Below, one piece after another: positions 27,352 to 35,891 of a DNA stretch of 64,000 bases. Within the stretch, counting starts at the first letter, position 1. Each line of letters begins with the position of its first letter. Made by a program: the position numbers and the translations under genes. The notes under the pieces are model-generated. The model ran no database searches and was not told the origin of the DNA. It saw only the letters and a list, made by a program, of their open reading frames with translations. Location of the stretch: NCBI RefSeq assembly GCF_001715295.1, contig NZ_MDKB01000001.1, forward strand, positions 394,346-458,345, in the 5' to 3' direction. Source of the stretch: Streptomyces griseus (GTDB lineage: Bacteria > Actinomycetota > Actinomycetes > Streptomycetales > Streptomycetaceae).

Positions 27352-30105
27352 GTGACGGGTGTGGGCTTCTACCTGGTCGGCCGGGACCGCGAGTTGGGTG
27401 AGCTCGCGACGTTCCTGGACTCCGTCGCGTCGGACGGAGCCGCCCTCCTGCTCACCGGCGATCCCGGGGTGGGCAAGACGGCTCTCCTGGACGCGGCAGC
27501 CGAGCTGGCCGTGGCGAAGGGCACCAGGGTCATCCGCGGGAGCGGCGCCGAGTACGAGACGGACATCAGCTTCGCGGGGCTCCACCAGCTCGTCACGCCG
27601 CTGTCGCGCGAACTGGGCCGTATCCCGCATTCCATGAGACAGGCCCTCGAGGTGGCACTCGGTCTCGGCGTGGGCCCCACACCGAGCCGGATCGCCGTCC
27701 TGAACGCGGTGCTGTCGCTGTTCGGCGAGGTCGCGGAGGAACAACCGTTGCTGCTGGTGGTCGACGATCTCCACGTCCTCGACGAGGCGAGCCGGTCCGC
27801 GGTGGGTTTCGTCGCCAGAAGACTGGGCGGTCGCCGCATCGGGCTGCTCGGAGCCCAGCGGGCGGAGTCCGGCGTACCCTTCCGGCCCACCGGACTGGCA
27901 GAGCGGGAGATCGCGCCGCTCGACGACGCGGACTCCCTGCGTCTGCTGTCCCGCCGCTTCGTACATCTCCCTCGCCGCGTCCTGTCGACCGTCGCACGGG
28001 ACGCGCAGGGAAACCCCCTGGCTCTGCTGGAATTCGCCGGGACCGCCAGTGTCTCCGGCAACGGCGAAGAGGCCGGGTGGGGGAGCGGGCCCGGACGCGA
28101 CGTCCGCGCTCTGTACGGCGCCCGCGTCGAACGGCTGCCACAGGACACGCGTGAGCTGCTGCTGCTCGCCGCCCTGGAGGGCTCGGGCGACATCCGCGTC
28201 CTCGAGGCGGCCGGCGGCCCGGGCGGGCTCGACCGGCTGGCCCCCGCCGAGCGCGACCACCTGGTCAAGGTCGCGGAGAACGGCCTCGCCGTTCGCTTCA
28301 GACATCCGTTGGTCAGGTCCGCCGTGGTCGACGGCTCCACCGGCGAGCAGCGGCGCAGCGCCCACCGCCGGCTGGCCGACGCGCTGGTCGATCAGCCCGA
28401 ACGCCGGGGTGATCACCTTTCCAGAGCGGTGACGGTGCCCGACGAGGCGGTCGCCACCGTCATCGAGTCGGCGGCCCGGACCAGCCTGAGGCGCGGCGAC
28501 GCCGAAGGCGCGGTCGCGAGACTGCGGCGCGCGGCCGAGGTCAGCTCCGACCAGGCGGCCCGCAGACGCCGTCTGTCGCAGGCCGCCTACGTCGCCGCCT
28601 GGGTCGCGGGCCACCTGGAGGTCGCGCACGAGATCCTGCGCGAACTGCACGGGGCCCGGGCGACCCCGTCGCTCTCGGGAGCCGCGGCCGTCGGTTTCCT
28701 GGTACTCGTCACGGAAGGTGACGCCGACACGGCGCACGCACTGCTGGCCAAGGCGTTCGCGCACGCACCTCTCCCGTCCGGCCCACCGGACGGCGAGTGG
28801 GAGACCGCGCTGTTCACCCTCACCCTCGCCTGCCAGTACTCGGGTCGGCAGGAGCATTGGCAGTCCCTGGTCGACGTGCTCGATCGGCTTCCCGAAGGGC
28901 CGCCCGCCGCGGCGGCGTCACTGGCCCGCATGCACCACGATCCCAGCTCTGTCAGCGACCGCCTGCTGCACCGCCTCGACGAGGAGATCGCGCAGCTCAA
29001 GGAAGAGACCGACACCGACGTGGTCATACACACCGCCCTGACCGCCTCGTACCTCGACCGGCTCCCGGACTGCCGCGAGGCCGTCTCCCGGTGCGTACGC
29101 GACGGCGGCGCGGTGGGGGCCAGCATGCCGGGTCTGATGTACCTCGCCCTGGACGACCTGTACGCCGGCCGGTGGCAGGCGTCCGCCGACGCGGCGGCCG
29201 AACTCATCGCCCTGTGCCAGAAGATCCGGTACCCCCTCTTCGCACAGGTGGGGCACTACATCGCCGCGATGACCGCGGCCCAGCGCGGCGAACGGGACGC
29301 ATGCCGCAACCACTGCGAGACCATCTGGGGCTGGTCGGGTCCCAGAGGCCTTCGGCGGATGGAGAACTGTGCGCATCAGGCGGCGGCCCGGGCCGCGCTC
29401 GGCGACGCCGACTTCGAGACGGCCTACCGGCACGCCACGGCGATCTGCGAACCCGGTGTGCTGCCGCCCTTCAACCCCGAAGCACTGTGGTCCGCACCGG
29501 ACCTCGTCGAGGCGGCCGTGCGCTCCGGGCGGCACGAGGAAGCGCGACGGCACGCGCACGCGATGCGTCGGGCCGGCGTCGAGCGTCTGTCCCCGCGGTA
29601 CGCGTGGAGTGTGGCCACGGTCACGGCGATGACGTCGGCACCCGAGACCATGGCGCGCCACTTCGAGGAAGCGCTCGCCCTGCCCGGTCTCGAACAGTGG
29701 CCCTTCGAGGTCGGCCGGGCACACCTGGCTTACGGCGAAGGGCTGCGCCGCCGAGGGCTCAACCGCGAAGCCCGGGTACAGCTGACCGCCGCCCTCAGCC
29801 GCTTCGAGGAGCTCGGAGCCCCCACGTGGAAGGCCCGGGCCGCGGCGGAGCTCCGCGCCACCGGCATGACGCGCACGGCCCGGGGCAAGGCCGGCACGGC
29901 TCTCACCCCGCAGGAACTCGAGGTCGCCAGGCTGGCGGCGACAGGGTTGTCGAACCCGCAGATAGCGTCGCGTCTGTTCCTTTCACCGCGAACCGTGTCG
30001 TCCCACCTCTACCGCGTGTTCCCGAAGCTGGGGATCGCCTCGCGTGCCGAGCTTCGCAACGCCCTCGAAGCGCCGGCCCCCGAGCCACCGGCACACCGGT
30101 CCTGA
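27352..30105 (+). CDS. Large LuxR-family (LAL) ATPase regulator
   Basis: The protein has 917 residues, the usual size for LAL regulators. The N-terminal AAA-type ATPase has Walker A GDPGVGKT (about 36-43) and Walker B LLLVVDDLHVLD. The central part is Ala/Arg/Leu-rich and TPR-like. The C-terminal LuxR HTH is complete: LTPQELEVARLAATGLSNPQIASRLFLSPRTVSSHLYRVFPKLGI. GTG 27352 was taken as start (GGCGGGA just upstream); GTG 27361 is possible. These proteins act as pathway activators, often for secondary metabolism or sugar use. It sits between two similar alpha/beta hydrolase genes, which are plausible targets (inference). Confidence 0.93.
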   Translation: MTGVGFYLVGRDRELGELATFLDSVASDGAALLLTGDPGVGKTALLDAAAELAVAKGTRVIRGSGAEYETDISFAGLHQLVTPLSRELGRIPHSMRQALEVALGLGVGPTPSRIAVLNAVLSLFGEVAEEQPLLLVVDDLHVLDEASRSAVGFVARRLGGRRIGLLGAQRAESGVPFRPTGLAEREIAPLDDADSLRLLSRRFVHLPRRVLSTVARDAQGNPLALLEFAGTASVSGNGEEAGWGSGPGRDVRALYGARVERLPQDTRELLLLAALEGSGDIRVLEAAGGPGGLDRLAPAERDHLVKVAENGLAVRFRHPLVRSAVVDGSTGEQRRSAHRRLADALVDQPERRGDHLSRAVTVPDEAVATVIESAARTSLRRGDAEGAVARLRRAAEVSSDQAARRRRLSQAAYVAAWVAGHLEVAHEILRELHGARATPSLSGAAAVGFLVLVTEGDADTAHALLAKAFAHAPLPSGPPDGEWETALFTLTLACQYSGRQEHWQSLVDVLDRLPEGPPAAAASLARMHHDPSSVSDRLLHRLDEEIAQLKEETDTDVVIHTALTASYLDRLPDCREAVSRCVRDGGAVGASMPGLMYLALDDLYAGRWQASADAAAELIALCQKIRYPLFAQVGHYIAAMTAAQRGERDACRNHCETIWGWSGPRGLRRMENCAHQAAARAALGDADFETAYRHATAICEPGVLPPFNPEALWSAPDLVEAAVRSGRHEEARRHAHAMRRAGVERLSPRYAWSVATVTAMTSAPETMARHFEEALALPGLEQWPFEVGRAHLAYGEGLRRRGLNREARVQLTAALSRFEELGAPTWKARAAAELRATGMTRTARGKAGTALTPQELEVARLAATGLSNPQIASRLFLSPRTVSSHLYRVFPKLGIASRAELRNALEAPAPEPPAHRS

Positions 30106-30145
30106 GGAACGACGGCCCGGTCCCGGTACTGCCGCCTACGTACGT

Positions 30146-30320
30146 AAGGGCTGTCCCGCAATCCCCTGCGGGCGCGCGACGACGGCTACGGCACCTCGCC
30201 GCGTTGTCGGAACGTCCCCATACGCCCCGTATGCGGACGTCCCTCCGCCGTGCGATGCCCCGCATCCGACGCCGCACGCCGATCTACCGGGAACTGCGGG
30301 GCAACCCTCAGGCGATCCGT
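30146..30320. repeat. Dispersed intergenic repeat, copy A
   Basis: The element begins TAAGGGCTGTCCCGCA and contains CTCGCCGCGTTGTCGG, a hairpin CATACGCCCCGTATG (30219-30233) and CCTCCGCCGTGCGATG. A related copy lies at 62904-63092. It has no coding capacity, and similar stretches occur between genes in many streptomycete genomes as I recall them. Confidence 0.65.
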
Positions 30321-30428
30321 CGGCCGGATGTCAGTCAACCGACGGAGGCTGTCGGCGCGGTAACTGAGCCATTCTCGTGGAGACAGCGAATCCGCCCGCT
30401 ACCCGGGCGTGACCACGAGGAGCACGCC

Positions 30429-31253
30429 ATGCCCTTCGTCACCAGCGGCGACGGAGTCGAGATCTTCTACAAGGACTGGGGCTCCGGCCGGCCGGTCATG
30501 TTCCACCACGGCTGGCCGCTGAGCTCGGACGACTGGGACGCCCAGCTGCTGTTCCTCGCCCGGCGTGGTTACCGGGTCATCGCCCACGACCGCCGTGGGC
30601 ACGGGCGCTCCGCCCAGGTGGAGCACGGACACGACATGGACCACTACGCGGCCGACGCCGCGACGGTGGTGGCCCATCTCGACCTGCACGACGTCGTCCA
30701 CGTCGGCCACTGCGCCGGCGGGGGAGAGGTCGCCCGGTACGTCGCCGGACACGGTGCGGGACGGGTCGCCAAGGCCGTCCTCATCGGGGCCGCCACTCCG
30801 CTCATGGCCCGCACGGGGCCGAACCCCGGAGGGCTGCCGCTCGAGGTCTTCGACGGCTTCCGTGAGGGCGTGGCCACCGACCGCTCCCAGTACTACCTCG
30901 ACATCGCCTCCGGTCCGTTCTACGGGTTCAACCGCCCGGGCGCGGACGTCTCCCAGGGGGTCATCTGGAACTGGTGGCGCCAGGGCATGGCCGGCAGTGC
31001 GAAGGCGCACTACGAGGGGATCAGGGCGTTCTCGGAGACCGACTTCACCGACGACCTCCAACAGATCCACGTGCCCACGCTCATCCTGCACGGCGACGAC
31101 GATCAGATCGTTCCGGTCGCCGAATCCGCCGAGTTGACCGCCGCGCTCGTCGAGGACGCGGTGCTGAAGGTCTACCCCGGCCTGTCGCACGGCATGGCCA
31201 CCCTGAACGCCGACCTCGTCAACGCCGACCTCCTCGACTTCCTCGACCTCTGA
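30429..31253 (+). CDS. Alpha/beta hydrolase, haloperoxidase-like, with Cys at the nucleophile position
   Basis: The protein has 274 residues; ATG 30429 follows GAGGAG. It is clearly paralogous to the product of 25809-26636: MFHHGWPLSSDDW, IAHDRRGHGRS, HGDDDQIVPV and GLSHGMATL are all present. At the nucleophile elbow it reads VGHCAGGGE, so residue 95 is Cys (codon TGC 30711-30713) where the family has Ser. The remaining triad positions look intact. Cys nucleophiles occur in dienelactone hydrolases of the same fold, so the enzyme may be altered rather than dead. It is followed 56 bases on by a small monooxygenase gene in the same direction. Confidence 0.9.
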   Translation: MPFVTSGDGVEIFYKDWGSGRPVMFHHGWPLSSDDWDAQLLFLARRGYRVIAHDRRGHGRSAQVEHGHDMDHYAADAATVVAHLDLHDVVHVGHCAGGGEVARYVAGHGAGRVAKAVLIGAATPLMARTGPNPGGLPLEVFDGFREGVATDRSQYYLDIASGPFYGFNRPGADVSQGVIWNWWRQGMAGSAKAHYEGIRAFSETDFTDDLQQIHVPTLILHGDDDQIVPVAESAELTAALVEDAVLKVYPGLSHGMATLNADLVNADLLDFLDL

Positions 31254-31309
31254 CACCGGTCCGGTACCGGCAGTCAGCTCCACAGCACACACGAGAAACA
31301 GGGATCAAC

Positions 31310-31633
31310 ATGACCGCGACATCGAACGGCTACGTGACCGTCATCTGGGACGCGAAGGCGAAGGCCGGCAGAGAGGCCGACCTCAAGGCGTTCATCACCG
31401 CAGCCGTCACCCCCTCCCGCGCCGACCCGGGCAACATCGACTACGAGGCCCACGAAGTCGAGGGGCGGCCCGGCTCGTTCGTCATCTACGAACGCTGGGA
31501 ATCACGCGCTCACCTCGACTCCCACCTCGCCGCGCCCCGGATGCGGGAACTCGTCCCGCAGATGCTCGAACTGATCGACGGATCCATCGAGGACGGCATC
31601 CGTCTGCTGCGCCCGTTCCGCCCCGCCCACTGA
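31310..31633 (+). CDS. ABM-family monooxygenase-like protein
   Basis: The protein has 107 residues. The fold signature of antibiotic biosynthesis monooxygenase proteins is visible: YVTVIWDAKAKAGREADLKAFI, RADPGNIDYEAHEVEGRPGSFVIYERWES, and AHLDSHLAAPRMREL. These small dimeric ferredoxin-like proteins need no cofactor; roles range from quinone formation to stress responses. It is co-directional with the hydrolase at 30429 and ends at a strong terminator, so the two may form a short operon. Confidence 0.9.
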   Translation: MTATSNGYVTVIWDAKAKAGREADLKAFITAAVTPSRADPGNIDYEAHEVEGRPGSFVIYERWESRAHLDSHLAAPRMRELVPQMLELIDGSIEDGIRLLRPFRPAH

Positions 31634-31656
31634 GCCGTCCCACCACCGCCGACCGA

Positions 31657-31694
31657 GCAGGCGTCCCGCGAACCGCGTCACGCGGGACGCCTGC
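31657..31694 (+). terminator. 14-bp perfect hairpin after the ABM gene
   Basis: GCAGGCGTCCCGCG (31657-31670), loop AACCGCGTCA, then CGCGGGACGCCTGC (31681-31694). Confidence 0.8.
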
Positions 31695-31721
31695 ACCGAG
31701 TCCACGCACAAGGGAACAGAA

Positions 31722-31841
31722 ATGACGACGACATCGATCACCGGCGCCAACCGGGGACTGGGGCACGAGATGGCGCGCCGACTCCTCGAGGCAGGCCAGA
31801 AGGTCTGGATCGGCGCCCGGGACCGTCCAGAGGGGCCGTGA
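31722..31841 (+). pseudogene. Truncated short-chain dehydrogenase (SDR) start
   Basis: The 39-codon stub from ATG 31722 reads MTTTSITGANRGLGHEMARR, then LLEAGQKVWIGARDRPEGP and a stop. This is the Rossmann start of a short-chain dehydrogenase (TGANRGLG). A one-base frame change near the end would allow RGREAAVADRDER to continue, as in intact SDRs. The remainder of the gene is missing and the phosphatase gene ends at 31972. It keeps an upstream AAGGGAAC ribosome site. It is a relic. Confidence 0.75.
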
Positions 31842-31971
31842 GGCCGCCGTGGCCGACCGGGACGAACGGAAGGATCACGGTGAATCGGACCACGTCGGAA
31901 CTCCAGGTCCCGCAGGCGGCCCTCGGTACCCGTCGGCAGTGGGCGGAGGGCGCCCAGGTGCTCGACCTGCG

Positions 31972-33210
31972 TCACTCCAGCGCGGCCAGGTACTCGGCGG
32001 AGCCACCCCGCCATTCGATGAGGAAGACGGTCGCGTCATCGCTGGTGAGCCCGCCGCGCTCGTACTTCAGCAGGTGGGAGAGCCGGAGTGCCGCTGACCG
32101 CATTCCTCTGTCTCCGTTCGACATACGGCGCACGCACCGGATGAGCCGTTCCTCGCCGAACGGCTCACCCTCCGCGTCGCGCTCCTCGATCACGCCGTCG
32201 GTGTAACACATCACCCTGTCTCCCGGTGAGAGCGTGAACGCGCTGACCGCGGGCCGGTCACCACCGAGGCCGACCGGCAGAGTGGTGGGGCCCTCCAGCT
32301 TCTCGGTCGTATGCTGCCTGATCAGCAAGGGCGGGGGGTGTCCCGCGTTCACCCATTGCAGCAGGCCCGTGGTGACGTCGAGTGTCATCATCTGGGCGGT
32401 GACGAAGTGATCGGCCCCGAACTGTGTGGCGATGGCCTCGTCCATGTACGTGTACATCTCGACCAGACCGATTCCCGCGCGCCGGGCGTGGCGGTAGGCG
32501 CCGATGGCCACGGTGGCCATGGTCGCCGCGTCCAGGCCGTGCCCCATCGCGTCGATCACCGCCGCGTGCAGGATCTCGTCGTTGAGGGCGTAGTCGAAAC
32601 TGTCACCGGCGATGGCATACGCCGGCTCCACGGCCCCACTCACCGCGACCTGAGGCACGGACATGGTCAGAGGTGGCAGCAGGGACCACTGCATCTCCGC
32701 GGCCACGCTCATCGGTTCGCGCCGGCGGGCCTGGAAGAACCGGTCGGTGTAGGCGTTCTTGGTGACCAGCATGTCGGCCACCAACCCGGCGAGTCTTCGC
32801 AACAGACGCCGGTCGTCGTCATCGACGTCGTCCAGGGAAAGGCCGATCACCCCTACCTCGTCGCTGCCGTCCAGCAGCGGGAGGTACATGCGCACACCGT
32901 CCGCCCGCTCGTCCTCCACCGGGCTTCCGCTCAGGAAGGCCCTACTGGCCGGGGAGTCACCGATCACCTCCGGTTCGCCGACGCGCAGACCGCGGCCCGG
33001 CAACGGCACGAGGAGCTCCCCGGCGTAGTCCTGCAGGAGAACGGAGACCTCGCGGCCGCCGATCCGCGCCACCTCCTCCGCGATCAACGGGGCGATCAAC
33101 TGCGGCGGCATCTCGTGCGCCCGGTCCAGCAGCAGCCCCAGGAGTCGCTCGCCGAAGCCTTCCGACCGGTCGGCTCCTCCCTTACCGGGTCTCTGCTCTC
33201 CTGGTGCCAC
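31972..33210 (-). CDS. GAF-like plus SpoIIE-type PP2C phosphatase
   Basis: The protein has about 412 residues from GTG 33210, preceded by AGGAG at eight bases; in-frame starts at 33276 and 33300 lack a well-placed site. The N-terminal half has a GAF-like sensor (VSVLLQDYAGELLVPLPGRGL, VRMYLPLLDGSDEVGVIGLSL). The C-terminal half is a SpoIIE/PP2C phosphatase with metal-ligand motifs GDSFDYAL, AVIDAMGHGLDAA and VMCYTDGVIEERD. These proteins dephosphorylate anti-sigma-factor antagonists, and streptomycetes encode dozens. No partner lies beside it. Confidence 0.92.
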   Translation of the reverse strand: MAPGEQRPGKGGADRSEGFGERLLGLLLDRAHEMPPQLIAPLIAEEVARIGGREVSVLLQDYAGELLVPLPGRGLRVGEPEVIGDSPASRAFLSGSPVEDERADGVRMYLPLLDGSDEVGVIGLSLDDVDDDDRRLLRRLAGLVADMLVTKNAYTDRFFQARRREPMSVAAEMQWSLLPPLTMSVPQVAVSGAVEPAYAIAGDSFDYALNDEILHAAVIDAMGHGLDAATMATVAIGAYRHARRAGIGLVEMYTYMDEAIATQFGADHFVTAQMMTLDVTTGLLQWVNAGHPPPLLIRQHTTEKLEGPTTLPVGLGGDRPAVSAFTLSPGDRVMCYTDGVIEERDAEGEPFGEERLIRCVRRMSNGDRGMRSAALRLSHLLKYERGGLTSDDATVFLIEWRGGSAEYLAALE

Positions 33211-33821
33211 AGCTTCTTCTCCTGACCGGACCGGCGGACGATCGACACGACCACCACCGGCAGCCCCGTCACGCATTCCTTGCCCGTTCGGTTGCTTCAC
33301 GCCACCGTCATATCGTCCCTGAAGGCTCACGCTCGCGCATGTCACCACAACGGCGCACAAAATCGCGGTCCGGCACGTCCTGCCCCCAGGCTCGCGGGCG
33401 GCTCACCGGGACGGACCGCCTTCGAGCGCGTCGCCCACGCCCGGCAGGGCGCCGCCCTGTTGCACGTCGCACGTGCATCACCGTAGGGTCACGCGGGCGA
33501 CGATGATCACGACGGGGATTCCGCCGGCGGGCGCCGCGAGGTCCTGGGGCCGGCGGTCGCGCCGGTCCGGTACGGAACGGGACCGCGAACGACGGGAACG
33601 ACGGACCCGCGTCGCCCGGCTTCCTCCGCACCGCCGCCCGACCGCCGCCGTTCTCATCGAGCCGACTGCCCGTGACCACACCCCAGCACCGGGACGTGAC
33701 CGTCGTCGGCGGGTCGGGCCCGGTACGGGGTGCAACGCCGGCGGGGACAGGGTGCGTCGCGCCGAGGACCCTTCCGGCAGCCGTGCCGGCGGTCCCTTCG
33801 TCCACCGAACAAGGAGAGATC
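33211..33821. other. 611-base gap with no clear gene
   Basis: It contains the upstream regions of the phosphatase (minus) and the esterase (plus). Long frames on both strands here are extensions of neighbouring genes with no recognisable content. Confidence 0.4.
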
Positions 33822-34844
33822 TTGTCCACCCATCCGCTCCCGACGGGCACCGGCGAACTCAGCTCGCCGCCCCACGACTTTCCCTTCGATCCCACCCACG
33901 GCTACGACCGGCGGGGCCTCCTCGCGGTGACGGCGCCGCAGGGCCCGGACGACTTCGCCGACTTCTGGCGCGAGCGCCATGCGCGTGCACGGCGCATCGA
34001 CACGGCACCCCGGATCGAGGGGCCGTGGGTCACGGTGGACGGCATGCGGGTCGCCGACGTCACGTACACGTCCGCCGACGGTGTCCGTATCGGCGGGTGG
34101 CTGACCGTCCCTGCCGACGGCCGGGTCACCCAGGGCTGTGTGGCGACACACGGATACGGAGGCCGGGAGGCCCCGGACCTCCGGCAGCCCCCGCCGGAGA
34201 CCGCGACCATCTGGCCCTGTCTGCGGGGACTCGGTACGCGGAGTCTGCTGCCCGGTGTTCCCTCGAAGCCGGCGGCGCACGTCCTGCACGGCATCGGCGC
34301 CAGGGAGTCGTACCTCATCGGCGGGTGCGTGGCGGACGTCTGGTGCGCGGCCACGGCACTGCAGGCGCTGGTGCCGGAGACCGCCGGACGCCTGACGTAC
34401 CTGGGCACGAGTTTCGGCGGCGGCATCGGGGCGCTGGCGCTCCCCTGGGACGACCGTTTCCGTGCCGCCGGCCTGACGGTGCCCACCTTCGGGAACCATC
34501 CGCTCCGGGTGACACTTCCGTGCACGGGCAGCGGTGAGTCGGTGCGTACGCGGCTGGCCGAGGACCCCTCGGTGCTGGATGTCCTCGCGTACTTCGACGC
34601 CGCGACGGCGGCCCGGCATCTCACGATCCCCGTGCACGTGGGCGCCGCCCTGTTCGATCCCTCAGTGCCTCCGCCCGGGCAGTTCGCGGTGCACAACGCC
34701 CTGGCCGGGCCGCGCGAACTCGTGGTTCTGCGGGCGGGGCACTTCGACCACCCGGGCGAGCGGGCCGAGACGGCGGCCCTGGAGGAGGCCCAGCGACGCT
34801 TCCTGTCGGGGCCCGACCCCGTGCTGCCGCACCCCACCGCCTGA
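33822..34844 (+). CDS. Acetyl xylan esterase / cephalosporin-C deacetylase family hydrolase
   Basis: The protein has 340 residues. TTG 33822 was chosen because AAGGAGAGA ends five bases upstream. The sequence is a full-length AXE1 family member: DFWRERHARA, VADVTYTSADGVRIGGWLTVP, VATHGYGG (oxyanion hole), nucleophile elbow LGTSFGGGIGALA, and the His in RAGHFDHPGE. No signal peptide is present, so it acts on short acetylated oligosaccharides inside the cell. It lies directly before the IclR gene, in line with a role in the polysaccharide locus that follows. Confidence 0.88.
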   Translation: MSTHPLPTGTGELSSPPHDFPFDPTHGYDRRGLLAVTAPQGPDDFADFWRERHARARRIDTAPRIEGPWVTVDGMRVADVTYTSADGVRIGGWLTVPADGRVTQGCVATHGYGGREAPDLRQPPPETATIWPCLRGLGTRSLLPGVPSKPAAHVLHGIGARESYLIGGCVADVWCAATALQALVPETAGRLTYLGTSFGGGIGALALPWDDRFRAAGLTVPTFGNHPLRVTLPCTGSGESVRTRLAEDPSVLDVLAYFDAATAARHLTIPVHVGAALFDPSVPPPGQFAVHNALAGPRELVVLRAGHFDHPGERAETAALEEAQRRFLSGPDPVLPHPTA

Positions 34845-35011
34845 ACCCCACCGCAGGACCGGCTCCGCCGGGCCGGGGTACTCCCGGGGTCCTGCCCCGT
34901 GACCTGGTGGTTCCGCGACGCCACCGACGTCCGGACCGCAGGACGTCGCGGAACTGCCGCGGTCGCTCAGTTTCAGGTACGGGCGGCGTCCAGGCGCGAT
35001 ATGCTGATGCA

Positions 35012-35036
35012 GAATGTGCAAGGGATGTGCAGAATG
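35012..35036. promoter_or_regulatory. Tandem TGTGCA repeats before the IclR gene
   Basis: TGTGCA occurs at 35015-35020 and 35026-35031, 11 bases apart (one helical turn), inside two larger direct repeats TGCAGAATG (35008-35016, 35028-35036). The position just ahead of the ribosome site suits an autoregulatory operator. A similar 11-base repeat lies at 38273-38294. Confidence 0.55.
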
Positions 35037-35045
35037 AGGAGGGCC

Positions 35046-35834
35046 ATGGCTACGCGGGCGACCGATTCAGGGACGAACCAGAGCGTCGAACGAGCGGTGT
35101 CGGTGCTGCGCGCACTCGACTCCGGCCGCGCCGAACTCCGTGTCTCCGACGTCGCCGAGCTCACCGGACTGGGCTCCTCGACCACCTCCCGCCTGCTGTC
35201 CACCCTGGAACGCCTCGACATGGTCGAACGCGATCCGGTCAGCAACCTCTACCGCCTCAGTTTGGGCCTTCTTCCCCTGGCCGCCACCGCCACCAACCGC
35301 CATCCCGTGCACCGGGCCGCCCGCATGGTCCTCCAGGGCCTCGCCACCCGCACCGGACTCGGGGCCAACGTGGCCGTACGCCGCGGTGGCGAGCTGATGT
35401 TCCTGTGCAACTTCGAGGGCACGCGCGCCCCCAAGTCCTATACGCAGGCCGGGCACACCGCCCCGCTGCACGCCACGAGCATCGGCAAGTGCCTGCTCAC
35501 CGGTCTGACCCCCAAAGAGCGCCGCAAGCTGCTGGGAGATCCTCTCGACGCGCACACGGAGTACACGACCACCAGTCACGACCTCCTCGACGCCGAGATC
35601 GACACCGTCCGGCGCACCGGTTACGCCGTCGAGGCGGAGGAGCGTGCCCTGGGCCGCGCGTCCCTCGCCGCGCCGGTGCGTGATGCCTCCGGGGAGATCG
35701 TCGCGGCCATCTCCCTCTGGGGCCCGACCTCCGTGCTCGGGGACCGATCCGACGCCGAGGGGCAGCGCCTCGCCCTCGTACGCGAGGTCATCGAGGCCGC
35801 CGACGCCATCAGCCAGGCACTCGGCGCGCTCTGA
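35046..35834 (+). CDS. IclR-family transcriptional regulator
   Basis: The protein has 262 residues. ATG 35046 follows AGGAGGG; longer starts add an unrelated leader. The winged HTH reads SVERAVSVLRALDSGRAELRVSDVAELTGLGSSTTSRLLSTLERLDMVERD. The effector domain has HATSIGKCLLTGLTP, the segment GYAVEAEERALGRASLAAPVRDASG and a complete C-terminus. IclR proteins commonly control sugar-acid and polysaccharide degradation. Placed between the esterase and the FAD/ABC genes with repeat motifs at both ends, it is the likely local regulator. Confidence 0.94.
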   Translation: MATRATDSGTNQSVERAVSVLRALDSGRAELRVSDVAELTGLGSSTTSRLLSTLERLDMVERDPVSNLYRLSLGLLPLAATATNRHPVHRAARMVLQGLATRTGLGANVAVRRGGELMFLCNFEGTRAPKSYTQAGHTAPLHATSIGKCLLTGLTPKERRKLLGDPLDAHTEYTTTSHDLLDAEIDTVRRTGYAVEAEERALGRASLAAPVRDASGEIVAAISLWGPTSVLGDRSDAEGQRLALVREVIEAADAISQALGAL

Positions 35835-35844
35835 CGTCCACGTG

Positions 35845-35883
35845 CGAAGGGGTCCGGTGGAGAGTTTCCACCGGACCCCTTCG
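35845..35883. terminator. 17-bp perfect bidirectional terminator
   Basis: CGAAGGGGTCCGGTGGA (35845-35861), loop GAGTT, exact complement (35867-35883). It sits between the convergent IclR and FAD genes. Confidence 0.9.
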
Positions 35884-35891
35884 CCGTGTCG

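Noticed and set aside
31880..32206. Frame from GTG 31880 as the continuation of the broken SDR
   Set aside because: The translation is not SDR-like and is antisense to the phosphatase gene.
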